DNA of 64,000 nucleotides from Sneathia vaginalis (GCF_000973085.1 NZ_CP011280.1:62001-126000), one strand, 5' to 3'; positions 10,601 to 18,720 are shown, counted from the stretch's first letter. Notes: generated by a model from the sequence alone, not told the origin. Numbers and translations: made by a program.

Positions 10601-10671
10601 GTCAAGTAAAAGTGATTTTGTCGCAAAAATTCAATTTTATTAGCCTTGTTTTTTAAGCAGGGCTTTTTCAC
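9195..10671 (-). pseudogene. IS1182-family transposase, frameshifted and 5'-truncated
   Basis: The N-terminal part (10671 down to about 10040) carries the DUF772-like region (HTTISRFM, IYIDGTKIEAYANKYTF) and the C-terminal part (10037 down to 9195) the DDE-type core (NSYSKTDHDATFMRMK, GYNLQIA, VADAGYES). The two parts lie in different frames, joined by a one-base indel near 10020-10040. The first codons (before TPKLFNMI) come from the end of the neighbouring element, so about 25 native residues are missing. Inactive as it stands. Confidence 0.8.
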
Positions 10672-12180
10672 CTTTTTTAGATTTCAATTTATTTAAATAA
10701 GCTTGATAACTTGCTTGTTTCCAAGGGTGATTAGCTGGTGGGCGATATATCTTTCTCTCTTTTTTAGGCTCTTCTTGTATGTCTAAATCAAATTCTTTTG
10801 AATTAACTTCTTTTTCATCTATTTCTATTAAGTTGTATACTTTATCTTCAACTAAAATTATTTCTTCTTTATTAAATATTTCTAAAAACAATACTTTTGT
10901 TTTTGGCTTTAAATATACTTTTTCTAAATTTTCATTGATAGGACAGTATTTCTTTTTGTTAAAATGTATTATATTTCCTCTATCAATAGTTCTCTCACAA
11001 ACCTTTGATAAATATATATTTATCTCTTCATCAGTAATATTTTTTTCGAAAATACTTTCGCTTGTTTTAATATTGTAATCAAAAATATTACATAATTTTT
11101 TTAAATATGGTATGATGAATTGGTTAGCTTCTTCAATAGTCGTAATACCTGCAATTTTGAAGTCTATAGGTATTCTTAATTGAAGTGTGTGATTTAGCCT
11201 TTCAACGCGTCCTTTTGCTTCGGCTACGGAGGTTGTTTCGATTTTGACTCCTAACTTAAAGCAAGCGTATGAAAAATTAGTCATATACTCTTTGTCTATT
11301 GGAGAGTCTTTTCTTTTATACTCAAATACAGTTCTCTTATCAGTCAAAAACTTATGTGGTATACCGTATTCTTTTAATATTTGATTAAATACATTGTAAT
11401 AACCGTTTAATGTTTCTTCTGTATCAAAATATGCTCCTACAATCATCTTAGTACTATCATCTATAGCAACATGTAGATGAGTTTTAATACCACCAAACCA
11501 TTCATAAGAAGAGGCATCCATTTGTATTAATTCACCTGCATATTTTACTCTAGGTCTTGTAGGATGTGTTTCAAATCTTTCAAGTTCTTCAACTTTCTTC
11601 TCAATTTCTTTTCTTTCTTCAGAATTACTATTGTCTTTAATCTTGTTTTTTAACATTTCTTTAAGTTGTCTTTTGTTTTTCTTAGTAGCACATTTAGAAA
11701 TTAAATAGTTTTCTTTTAGTATTGTGTGTATAGTGGTTGTACTTATTTTGATTTCATAATTTTCAGCTAGAAGATCTTTTAAATGTTTAACAGATAAAAT
11801 CATAGATCCTTCATTATATTTTTTAAAAAGCTCAATAATTAATGATTTAATATTATCAGGTGTTTTAAATTTAGAAGGGACCCCTCTATTTTTATGAGCA
11901 AATGCATCTTTACCTTTTTCTTTATATGCTTTAACAAGTCTTTGAACAGTTCTCAAAGAACAATTTAATTTAATAGCACATCTTCTTTTATTTCCATTTG
12001 TTTCAACTAACTTTTTAATAGCTTCATACTTTATGTTTTCATTCATAGATAATTCAATTCTCCTCATCACTTTAGTCTCCTTTAATTATTTAAGAATTAT
12101 ATTATACAGCATATCTTAAATAACTAAAATGACATAATTACTTTTATCTTACCTATGACAATATCACTGTTATCTCACAA
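10598..12180 (-). mobile_element. ISNCY-like insertion sequence
   Basis: It contains the transposase at 10640-12067. The outer end at 12129-12178 has two imperfect tandem copies of a ~24-bp motif (TGACATAATTACTTTTATCT and TGACAATATCACTGTTATCT, 26 bp apart). The other end at about 10600-10623 carries one inverted copy (GTCAAGTAAAAGTGATTTTG). These look like transposase binding sites at the termini. Exact ends and target duplication cannot be fixed by eye. Confidence 0.6.
10640..12067 (-). CDS. ISNCY-type transposase with rve (DDE) core
   Basis: 475 residues. The N-terminal HTH (residues ~10-50, KRRCAIKLNCSLRTVQRLVKAY) recognises DNA; a second HTH-like region and a basic linker follow. The integrase-type core has QMDASSYEWFG (first Asp), VAIDDSTK, and EAKGRVERLNHT (Glu), followed by a C-terminal beta domain. 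An ATG at 12067 was preferred because AAGGAG lies 9 bases upstream; GTG at 12070 and ATG at 12046 are alternatives. It appears intact, so it could still mobilise its element. Confidence 0.75.
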   Translation of the reverse strand: MRRIELSMNENIKYEAIKKLVETNGNKRRCAIKLNCSLRTVQRLVKAYKEKGKDAFAHKNRGVPSKFKTPDNIKSLIIELFKKYNEGSMILSVKHLKDLLAENYEIKISTTTIHTILKENYLISKCATKKNKRQLKEMLKNKIKDNSNSEERKEIEKKVEELERFETHPTRPRVKYAGELIQMDASSYEWFGGIKTHLHVAIDDSTKMIVGAYFDTEETLNGYYNVFNQILKEYGIPHKFLTDKRTVFEYKRKDSPIDKEYMTNFSYACFKLGVKIETTSVAEAKGRVERLNHTLQLRIPIDFKIAGITTIEEANQFIIPYLKKLCNIFDYNIKTSESIFEKNITDEEINIYLSKVCERTIDRGNIIHFNKKKYCPINENLEKVYLKPKTKVLFLEIFNKEEIILVEDKVYNLIEIDEKEVNSKEFDLDIQEEPKKERKIYRPPANHPWKQASYQAYLNKLKSKKGEKALLKKQG

Positions 12181-12206
12181 AACTCGGGGGAATAATATTT
12201 TAAATA

Positions 12207-12233
12207 TTGACAAAATAAATGGGGGGGTATAAT
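12207..12233 (+). promoter_or_regulatory. Consensus promoter with a G7 tract in a 15-bp spacer
   Basis: Perfect -35 TTGACA (12207-12212) and perfect -10 TATAAT (12228-12233) are separated by only 15 bp, of which the last seven are G (12221-12227). The optimal spacing is 17, so addition of one or two G would strengthen the promoter and loss would weaken it. This is the arrangement of classic phase-variable promoters. It faces the two small peptide genes downstream. Confidence 0.75.
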
Positions 12234-12346
12234 ACAATATATTATAATTTTTTAAAAAAATTAGAAAAAAGATAAATGTAATTTATGAAAAAAAGAATAG
12301 AGATAATTAAAGCATAAGAAATAAAAATATATAAGGAGATAATAAT

Positions 12347-12430
12347 ATGGGTTTGGGGGATTCTGTATACAGGGCAATGATTGAAACTCTTGTAAAAAAG
12401 GAGATTATGCTAAAGTTGCAGAATTAAAAT
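12347..12430 (+). pseudogene. Small ORF (26-28 aa), probably frameshifted at an A6 run
   Basis: RBS AAGGAG (12333-12338) precedes the ATG. In the given sequence it reads 26 codons to a TAA at 12425-12427. One extra A in the A6 run would give an end reading LVKKGDYAKVAELK with TAA at 12428-12430, which looks more protein-like. It may be a real small protein with an indel or a chance ORF. Function unknown. Confidence 0.35.
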
Positions 12431-12495
12431 AAGGAGAAGACGATAGATATTAATAAAAATTATTAATAAAATAAGAGTAAAAGGAGGTGAAAAAA

Positions 12496-12618
12496 ATGTC
12501 AACACATATATTTCAATGCAAAAAATGTGGATTAGCTGTTCAAAAAGAAAATTTTAGTTATCCGAGTGGTACTTGTCCTAATGGGGGATTTCATGATTGG
12601 GCTCATACAACAGTATAA
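12496..12618 (+). CDS. 40-aa zinc-ribbon-like small protein
   Basis: A strong RBS (AAGGAGGTG) sits directly before the ATG. The protein has CKKCG near the N-terminus, then a single C and two H in TCPNGGFHDW and AHTT, a pattern compatible with a small zinc ribbon. A hairpin-like symmetry (AACCTTAGAGTTAG / ATCTAAGGTTATTTTTTAT, 12628-12667) follows and probably terminates transcription. It lies downstream of the G7 promoter. Function unknown. Confidence 0.65.
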   Translation: MSTHIFQCKKCGLAVQKENFSYPSGTCPNGGFHDWAHTTV

Positions 12619-12697
12619 TTTTTTATAACCTTAGAGTTAGTGATATCTAAATCTAAGGTTATTTTTTATATAATTATATATAATATTAGGAGTGGTT

Positions 12698-13068
12698 ATG
12701 AATAATTTATATGTTAATTGGTTTGATTTATATAAATATAAAAATGAGTTTATTTTAAATAAAGGGTTTAGTCTTGTTAATCCTTTTTAGTTTTATAGAG
12801 ATTTATTTCCTTTAGGTAGTTTACAAAATAAAGATGAAAGTTTTAATAATAAAGGTAATATTGTTGGTATTAGTATTGATAAAAATGAAAGAAAGAATAA
12901 TAAAAGATTTATTGTTTTTGATGATTTTGAAAATTTAGAAAATTTAGTTAATGTTGGGTTTGTCAAGTAAATTGTGTAATTTTTTGGGTAAAAATAGGTC
13001 TAGTTATAATGCTAGATTTTTATTTGCTATAGCTAATGATATTGATTATGTTGTTGAAAATAGGGAGT
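12698..13068 (+). pseudogene. Remnant of an ICE/plasmid replication (primase-like) protein
   Basis: RBS AGGAG, then a frame interrupted by TAG at 12788 and again at 12968. The later part reads in a third frame as FLGKNRSSYNARFLFAIANDID, which resembles the conserved core of primase/replication proteins of conjugative elements (family memory, not a search). The gene breaks off before the hairpin at 13077. Clear decay: a nonsense codon, a frameshift and a 3' truncation. Confidence 0.5.
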
Positions 13069-13076
13069 GTATAATA

Positions 13077-13117
13077 AAGTGTGTAAATTATAAAATAATT
13101 TATGCACTTTATTTTTA
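13077..13117 (+). terminator. Terminator hairpin used as group II intron insertion site
   Basis: AAGTGTGTAAATTAT pairs with ATAATTTATGCACTT (two mismatches), followed by TATTTTTA. The intron begins directly behind it and the T run resumes after the intron, so the element inserted just 3' of the terminator stem. Confidence 0.75.
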
Positions 13118-14944
13118 GTATGACGGGCATGTCATCAATCTGTGGTTAAAGTCCACGTAGGGCGTAATTATCAACGAACCTCATAGCAATTCCCAAGGTT
13201 TGTATCGCGAGGTATAGACGAGAAGAAGGGATAGCGAAATTGTAGCCTGACGAACAGAAACCTAATACGAAGGCTTGTATGGTGGATAAGCGGGCCTAAA
13301 GTCGTGAAGTCCAAAAGATAATCGTAACCCATATAAGTAAATTAGGCAGGTATACAAGGGAAGATTGATGACTTATCCCGTGAGGTCTCACTAGCGAAGT
13401 AGTAGTAACAACTAATAGTGAGAAGTCTGCAAAATCCATAGTAGTGTTGAAATCCTTGTAATGGGGGTGGAGCGAAGGGCTGAATAATTCAAAGTCAAAT
13501 AGACTTGCAAAAGTATGTATCCATATCTGACAAGAGAATAGTACCAAAGACGTAACGGCGAGAAATTTTCATAAGAGGTAGGAGTATGAGGATACAGAGC
13601 ATAACAAAGAAAGGAGACAATCCAAATGGCAGAACTACTAGAACATATACTCAACAGTGGAAATATGCTTGTAGCACTAAATAAAGTAAAAGCAAATAAA
13701 GGTGCAGGAGGAGTAGATGGAATATCTACCAAAGAAATAGACCAATATCTTAAGGATAACTGGTCAGAAATTAGAGATAAAATTCGACAAAGAAAGTACA
13801 AGCCTAAACCTGTTAGGAGAGTAGAAATACCTAAACCAAATGGTGGTGTACGTAATCTTGGAATACCAACAATAGTAGATAGAGTAATAGAACAAGCGAT
13901 TGCACAAGTACTAACGCCGATAGCAGAACCACACTTTAGTGACAATAGTTACGGTTTTAGACCAAATCGCAGAGCACAGCAAGCGATAATAAAATTACTT
14001 GAATATTTTAATGACGGAAAGGTCTATGTCGTAGATATTGACCTAGAGAAATTCTTTGATAATGTTCCACAAGATAAACTCATGACCCTAGTTCATAATC
14101 TCATAAACGACCCAGACACAGAATCTCTAATTAGGAAATACCTTAATGCAGGAGTAATGATAAATGGTAAATGTGAAGAGACAACTAAGGGAACACCACA
14201 AGGAGGGAATCTATCACCACTTTTAAGCAATATAATGCTGAATGAATTAGATAAAGAACTAGAGGCAAGAGGATTAAACTTTGTAAGATATGCAGATGAC
14301 TGCATAATTACAGTAAGAAGCAAAGCATCAGCTAATAGAGTAATGGCGTCAGTAACAAAGTGGATAGAAAAGAAACTAAGACTAAAAGTGAATGCAACGA
14401 AATCTAAAGTCACAAATCCAAGGGAATTAAAATATTTAGGATATGGCTTTTGGAAAAACAAAACAGAATGGAAAGCAAGACCACATGAAGATTCAGTTAA
14501 AAGATTTCAGAGGAAACTGAAACAGTTAACAAAGAGAAGTTGGGCAATACCAATGACTTATAGAATCAATAGACTGAATCAAGTAATTAGAGGGTGGATA
14601 AACTATTTTAGGTTAGGAAATATGAAACGTACATTGAGAAGGATAGATGAACGACTTAGAACAAGAATGAGAATAATTGTATGGAAACAGTGGAAAACAA
14701 GAGAAAAGAGAATATGGGGTCTTCGAAAACTCGGGACACCAATGTGGATGGCAAAACAGTCAGCAGGATTTGGAGACCATTATCAATCGGTAGCCAAAAC
14801 AAGAGGATTATGCCATATAACTAAAGAAATCCTCGCAAAGCGAGGACTTCAAAGTTGTTTGGATTATTATTTGAATTAAACCGCTGTATGCCGAACGGCA
14901 CGTACAGTGGTGTGAGAGGGGCTACATTTTAGTCCCTACTCGAT
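13118..14944 (+). mobile_element. Group II intron (IIC-like)
   Basis: The 5' end GTATGACGGGCATGTC is close to the usual GUGYG start, and ~500 bases of structured RNA precede the ORF. Domain V is seen at about 14880-14911 (CCGCTGTATGCC, loop GAAC, GGCACGTACAGTGG). Domain VI follows (GAGAGGGGCTACATTTTAGTCCCTACTC), ending in CTACTCGAT. Insertion behind a terminator stem and an ORF without endonuclease domain both fit class C introns. Its base composition is visibly richer in GC than the flanks, consistent with transfer. Confidence 0.8.
13626..14879 (+). CDS. ltrA: Group II intron reverse transcriptase/maturase
   Basis: 417 residues. RT palm motifs: VDIDLEKFFDNV (Asp137, Asp139), GTPQGGNLSPLL, and the catalytic RYADD (Asp224-Asp225). 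The C-terminal maturase (GIIM) region includes LNQVIRGWINYFRLGN and ends with LAKRGLQSCLDYYLN. No HNH endonuclease domain follows, in line with the short IIC maturases. It would splice and reverse-transcribe its own intron. RBS AAAGGAGA precedes the ATG. Intact. Confidence 0.92.
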   Translation: MAELLEHILNSGNMLVALNKVKANKGAGGVDGISTKEIDQYLKDNWSEIRDKIRQRKYKPKPVRRVEIPKPNGGVRNLGIPTIVDRVIEQAIAQVLTPIAEPHFSDNSYGFRPNRRAQQAIIKLLEYFNDGKVYVVDIDLEKFFDNVPQDKLMTLVHNLINDPDTESLIRKYLNAGVMINGKCEETTKGTPQGGNLSPLLSNIMLNELDKELEARGLNFVRYADDCIITVRSKASANRVMASVTKWIEKKLRLKVNATKSKVTNPRELKYLGYGFWKNKTEWKARPHEDSVKRFQRKLKQLTKRSWAIPMTYRINRLNQVIRGWINYFRLGNMKRTLRRIDERLRTRMRIIVWKQWKTREKRIWGLRKLGTPMWMAKQSAGFGDHYQSVAKTRGLCHITKEILAKRGLQSCLDYYLN

Positions 14945-14962
14945 TTTTTTTTTTTAGTACAC

Positions 14963-14991
14963 TTGATTTCTCATAAATTCTCTTCTACAAT
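14963..14991 (+). promoter_or_regulatory. Promoter of the 196-aa envelope protein gene, with inverted repeat
   Basis: TTGATT (14963-14968), 17-bp spacer, TACAAT (14986-14991). The spacer carries CTCATAAATTCTC (14970-14982), whose inverted partner GAGAATTTATGAG (15022-15034) covers the start codon. The left arm would not be transcribed from this promoter, so it may be a protein-binding operator rather than an RNA hairpin. Confidence 0.6.
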
Positions 14992-15029
14992 ATGTTAATT
15001 TTTAGGCGGGGCGGGAAGGTAGAGAATTT

Positions 15030-15620
15030 ATGAGGAAAAAATTATTGATGATAATTATTGCTGTTTTACCGATACTATGTTTTGGTGAACTTTCAGTTGA
15101 TACAACGTTGTATTTTAATAAAAAGATAGGTAAAACGGAACATATACTTAAAAATTCAGTTAAATTTGAAAAAGAAAATGCTGTATTAGGTATTGAATTA
15201 GATACGTATAAGCAGAGGAGTATTCTAAGCGGATATATTGGTTATACAACTAGTATAGATAAGTTAGCAATTACTAATGCAGTGGGGTATAAGTCACGGG
15301 GATATTACAATTTAAATGTGAAATATATGGGATTAATTAAACCGTATATAGACTTAAAGGTGTATCCGTTTGATGATGCTTGTATAGTTGAGTTAGGAAC
15401 GGCTATGGAGAAGAAAATAGAGGACACAAACTTAGAATTAAGTTTAAGTACTAGTATTTTAAAGAATAGAAAAATATCAAAAGTAGGTACAAATGTATCT
15501 CTTAAAGTCTATAGAGAACAAGATTTATCTAGTAATATTAGGGCTAAATATGGAATTAAAGCTATGCTGGATAATTCAAATCCAAGTTTAGCTATATTTT
15601 ATGGAATTAGTATAAGATAA
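15030..15620 (+). CDS. Small exported beta-strand-rich protein
   Basis: 196 residues with a clear Sec signal peptide (MRKKLLMIIIAVLPILCFG, cleavage near FGEL), followed by alternating-residue strands and no further hydrophobic segment. The C-terminus is YGISIR. It could be a small outer-membrane beta-barrel or a periplasmic protein; no family recognised. The RBS is weak (GGGAAGG 13 bases upstream). A 14-base word lies inverted on both sides of the gene (TTTTTAGGCGGGGC at 14999, GCTCCGCCTAAAAA at 15631). Confidence 0.7.
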   Translation: MRKKLLMIIIAVLPILCFGELSVDTTLYFNKKIGKTEHILKNSVKFEKENAVLGIELDTYKQRSILSGYIGYTTSIDKLAITNAVGYKSRGYYNLNVKYMGLIKPYIDLKVYPFDDACIVELGTAMEKKIEDTNLELSLSTSILKNRKISKVGTNVSLKVYREQDLSSNIRAKYGIKAMLDNSNPSLAIFYGISIR

Positions 15621-15630
15621 TGTAAAAGAA

Positions 15631-15645
15631 GCTCCGCCTAAAAAG
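15631..15645. repeat. Short repeat AGAAG(C/T)TCCGCCTAAAAAG, copy 1
   Basis: This ~19-bp word occurs at 15627-15645 and again at 16832-16850, flanking the hydrolase gene in direct orientation, with an inverted relative at 14999-15012. It could be a relic of a small mobile element. Confidence 0.45.
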
Positions 15646-15689
15646 AAAATATGACAATAATACTGTATGAAATTCTATGTCATTTAGGG

Positions 15690-15718
15690 TTGAAATTTAG
15701 GGGTAGAATCTGTATGAT
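15690..15718 (+). promoter_or_regulatory. Promoter of the hydrolase gene
   Basis: TTGAAA (15690-15695), 17-bp spacer, TATGAT (15713-15718); RBS GGGAGGG follows before the ATG at 15740. Confidence 0.6.
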
Positions 15719-15739
15719 ATTTTAAAGGGAGGGAATAAA

Positions 15740-16765
15740 ATGAAGAAAATATTTTTTATAATCTTTTCATTTATTATTATCTTACTAGCTTTAGTTTTTA
15801 TTCTTAGAATATATAATGACCATAAGTATAAAGATATCGGTGTTTTAAATTTCCCTAAATATTATATGGATGTTACTAATATAAGGCTATATCCTACAGA
15901 TATTGATGGAGTTGATGTAACTTATGTAGATGAAGGTAGAATGCAAGGATTTAGATTTGTACCTAAGAAAAAATTACATAAGGGTCTTGTAATTTGTTTT
16001 GGAGGTTCTGAGGGAAGTCCAAATTTTGAAAATGCTAAGATATTAGCAAAAGAAGGCTATGAAACCTTTGCTCTATTTATGTTTGGTATGAAAAATCAAA
16101 AACAGACTTTGAGAAAAATTCCCTTAGAACAATTTGAAGATGTTATCAATTATATAAATAAAAATATAAAAGACAATAAACCGATAAGTGTTTTGGGAGC
16201 GTCAAAAGGTGCAGAATATGCCCTTAATTTGGCTAGCAAATATCCTGAAATAGATAATCTGATTTTAATATCGCCTTCATCATATAATTTTGCTGGTCTA
16301 GATTTTAAAGATTATGGTTCATCATGGACATATAAAGGAAAGGAACTTCCATATATAGATATAAGAAGAACATCATTAAAATCATTTTTTAAAAATATTT
16401 TTGTTCCATGTATTATTAAAAGTCCTATTAGCTATAAAGAAACATATAACAGTGCAATAGAAAAAGACTCAACAAGGCAAGAAAAATTAATACCAGTTAA
16501 AGACATTAAGGCAAATATATTAATGATTGTAGGTGAGGATGATTTAATGTGGGATAGTCTTGCCATGGCAAATAAAATAAAAGAACAAAACTCTAAGGCA
16601 AAGATTTATTCATATAAAGGAGCTGGGCATATATTTATTGGCAATGGTGTTTTAAATTTAGGAAAAATTATAATTGCAACAGGTGGAACAGCTGAAAGTA
16701 ATGATAAAGTGAAAAGCGAATCAAGAAAAATTATTGATGACTTCTTAAAAGAAAACCATAAATAG
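15740..16765 (+). CDS. Membrane-anchored alpha/beta hydrolase of the BAAT/acyl-CoA thioesterase C-terminal type
   Basis: 341 residues. Residues 3-24 form one hydrophobic anchor without a clear cleavage site, so the enzyme probably sits on the outer face of the inner membrane. The hydrolase fold shows FGGSEGSP (oxyanion region, ~88-95), nucleophile elbow GASKGAE (Ser155), acid region VGEDDLMWDS and catalytic His in GAGHIFIGNG, as in BAAT_C proteins. Such proteins act on acyl thioesters or related esters; the substrate cannot be told. Monocistronic, with its own promoter and terminator. Confidence 0.75.
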   Translation: MKKIFFIIFSFIIILLALVFILRIYNDHKYKDIGVLNFPKYYMDVTNIRLYPTDIDGVDVTYVDEGRMQGFRFVPKKKLHKGLVICFGGSEGSPNFENAKILAKEGYETFALFMFGMKNQKQTLRKIPLEQFEDVINYINKNIKDNKPISVLGASKGAEYALNLASKYPEIDNLILISPSSYNFAGLDFKDYGSSWTYKGKELPYIDIRRTSLKSFFKNIFVPCIIKSPISYKETYNSAIEKDSTRQEKLIPVKDIKANILMIVGEDDLMWDSLAMANKIKEQNSKAKIYSYKGAGHIFIGNGVLNLGKIIIATGGTAESNDKVKSESRKIIDDFLKENHK

Positions 16766-16786
16766 AAAATTGTTTGGATATTTAAG

Positions 16787-16818
16787 GACGGTAGAAAATC
16801 AAATTCTATCGTCTTTTT
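16787..16818 (+). terminator. Terminator of the hydrolase gene
   Basis: GACGGTAGAA pairs with TTCTATCGTC (one wobble), loop AAATCAAA-like, T5 tail. Confidence 0.85.
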
Positions 16819-16945
16819 GCTTTAATAAGAAAGAAGTTCCGCCTAAAAAGGACTGTTAGTCCTAAAAATTGTTAAAGATTTTGATAGTGAATTTGAAATT
16901 TAGAGAACACTTTTAATTACTACATTTGTTTGACGAAAGATTTAT

Positions 16946-17098
16946 ATGGAAGTGATAAACTATGCAGAAATTAAAGCTCTTGCTACAAGTTATTCAAAGG
17001 TAAAAGAAAAAACTTAAATACTTGATGTGAAGAAAATAAGAATGAGAAAGTTAAATGAAGCAAAAAAGGATATTGGGTATTTAGAGTTTAAAGTGTAA
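16946..17098 (+). pseudogene. Relic of a large ICE/plasmid helicase-like protein
   Basis: Two short frame pieces remain: VINYAEIKALATSYSKVKEKT (stop at 17015) and, after a frame change, VKKIRMRKLNEAKKDIGYLEF (stop at 17096). The first resembles a conserved stretch (S-Y-A-E-I-K-A-L-A-T-G) of large SNF2/DEAH-like helicases of conjugative elements, from memory of the family. The rest of the 16819-17255 gap shows no other gene. With the primase relic it points to a vanished ICE or plasmid. Confidence 0.4.
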
Positions 17099-17134
17099 TG
17101 TGATTATCAGAAAACGTAGAAAAGTAATTTTGGT

Positions 17135-17175
17135 CAGAGTAATATTATAACTACTCTGGTTCTTTTTGTTTTTTT
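17135..17175 (+). terminator. Terminator upstream of the Thoeris operon
   Basis: CAGAGTA pairs perfectly with TACTCTG (17135-17141 / 17152-17158), followed by a T-rich tail. It isolates the defence operon from upstream transcription. Confidence 0.8.
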
Positions 17176-17182
17176 GAAATTA

Positions 17183-17191
17183 TGTTATAAT
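17183..17191 (+). promoter_or_regulatory. Extended -10 promoter of the Thoeris operon
   Basis: TGTTATAAT (17183-17191) is an extended -10 element; no good -35 is seen. RBS AGAAGGA precedes the ATG at 17256. Confidence 0.6.
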
Positions 17192-17255
17192 TTGTTAAAT
17201 AAAAAACTATAATGTGTTATTGAAACTTTTTATAAAAAAAAGAGAAGGATAAAAA

Positions 17256-18719
17256 ATGAACAATATAATTGATGAAAAAGAATTGATTGAAATTGTTGAA
17301 CAGGCATTATATAACAATGAATTAGCGATTTTTGTTGGTGCTGGACTTTCTATAGATGCTGGATACTATGATTGGAGAAGGTTATTAGAAAAACCTGCAA
17401 ATGATTTAAAATTAGATATATCAAAAGAAAAGCATGATTTAATTTCTTTGGCACAGTTTTATTGTAATAAAAACAAAAGAAGTGCCATTAATGAACTTTT
17501 ATCAGCTTCATTTTCTTCTAATAAAAAACCAACGGAAAATCATAATATATTATCACAGCTTCCAATTTTTACATATTGGACAACAAATTTTGATACGTTA
17601 ATTGAAGATGCCTTAAAAGAAAATAATAAGAATGTTTCTGTCAGAAAGTGTGATAATGATTTACAGCTTTCTTATAAAAATTATGATGCTGTTGTATATA
17701 AAATGCATGGAGATATTCAGAATCCAGCTGAGGCAGTAATAACTAGAGATGATTATGAAGAATATGGAATTAATAGCAGAAAATTATTTAGAGATGTTTT
17801 AGAAGGAAAATTACTAACAAATACTTTTTTATTTTTAGGATTCAGTTTTAGTGACCCTAATTTTAATTTTGTGCTTAGCAAAATGAGAGTTTTACTAGGA
17901 GATAATAACAGACCGCATTATTATGTACTAAAAAAAATTACTAAACCTAATAAAGATAAATTTGAAGACGAAAAAGAATATAAAAAAGCATTAGATGAAT
18001 ACGAATATGATACAATTAAACAAAATCTTGAGATTGCAGATTTAGGAAGATATGGAATAAAAATATGCTTGATTGATAGTTATGAAAAAATCACGGAGAT
18101 ATTAAAAAATATATTAAATAGATATAAAAGAAAAACTGTGTTCCTTTCAGGGAGTGCAGAAACTTATGCTCCGTTAGATACACAAGTGGCTAAGGATTTT
18201 ATCAGGAAATTATCTCTTGAACTTGTTAAGAATGGTTATAAAGTTGTTAATGGATATGGATTAGGTGTAGGGACTTATGTAATAAATGGAATTGCTGAAT
18301 ATTGTTATAACGACAGTAACATTAAAATTGAAGATAGATTAAAACTAATGCCATTTCCATTAAGTGCAAAAAATAATGAACAACTTCGGGCAACTTGGAG
18401 AAAATATAGAAAAGAAATGATTTCTCAATGTGGCATAGCAATTTATATGTTTGGCAATAAAAAAAAGGATGGAAAAAATATTAATGCTAATGGTATAAAA
18501 GAAGAATTTAATATTGCTGAATCATATCAATTAGTGAATATACCATTAGCATTTACTGGGTCTATGGCTCAGAAATTATATTCTGAAAATGGTGATATGG
18601 TTGAAAAAATTTTAAATAATGATGAAATTGAGTATATTACTAAATTTTATGATATAGACACTAATGTTGATAAAATAATTAAAATGATAAATAGACTTAA
18701 CAATAAGGAGGAATGTTAA
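17256..18719 (+). CDS. thsA: ThsA, Thoeris effector NADase (SIR2-SLOG)
   Basis: 487 residues, close to the usual ThsA length. The N-terminal SIR2 domain has the NAD-binding FVGAGLSIDAG (26-36), YWTTNFD with catalytic Asn111 and KMHGD with His151, matching the Asn/His pair of described ThsA proteins. The C-terminal SLOG (STALD) domain starts near residue 290 (FLSGSAETY, VVNGYGLGVGTYV) and includes RATWRKYRKEM and GIKEEFNIAE, the region that senses cyclic ADP-ribose-type signals. In Thoeris, phage infection triggers TIR proteins to make this signal, and ThsA then depletes NAD. The stop codon is followed after one base by the ATG of the first TIR gene, so the two are coupled. Confidence 0.93.
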   Translation: MNNIIDEKELIEIVEQALYNNELAIFVGAGLSIDAGYYDWRRLLEKPANDLKLDISKEKHDLISLAQFYCNKNKRSAINELLSASFSSNKKPTENHNILSQLPIFTYWTTNFDTLIEDALKENNKNVSVRKCDNDLQLSYKNYDAVVYKMHGDIQNPAEAVITRDDYEEYGINSRKLFRDVLEGKLLTNTFLFLGFSFSDPNFNFVLSKMRVLLGDNNRPHYYVLKKITKPNKDKFEDEKEYKKALDEYEYDTIKQNLEIADLGRYGIKICLIDSYEKITEILKNILNRYKRKTVFLSGSAETYAPLDTQVAKDFIRKLSLELVKNGYKVVNGYGLGVGTYVINGIAEYCYNDSNIKIEDRLKLMPFPLSAKNNEQLRATWRKYRKEMISQCGIAIYMFGNKKKDGKNINANGIKEEFNIAESYQLVNIPLAFTGSMAQKLYSENGDMVEKILNNDEIEYITKFYDIDTNVDKIIKMINRLNNKEEC

Positions 18720-18720
18720 T

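Noticed and set aside
13296-13945. Minus-strand ORFs across the group II intron RNA and start of the maturase
   Set aside because: They run over the structured ribozyme RNA and the opposite strand of a clear RT gene, without start signals.
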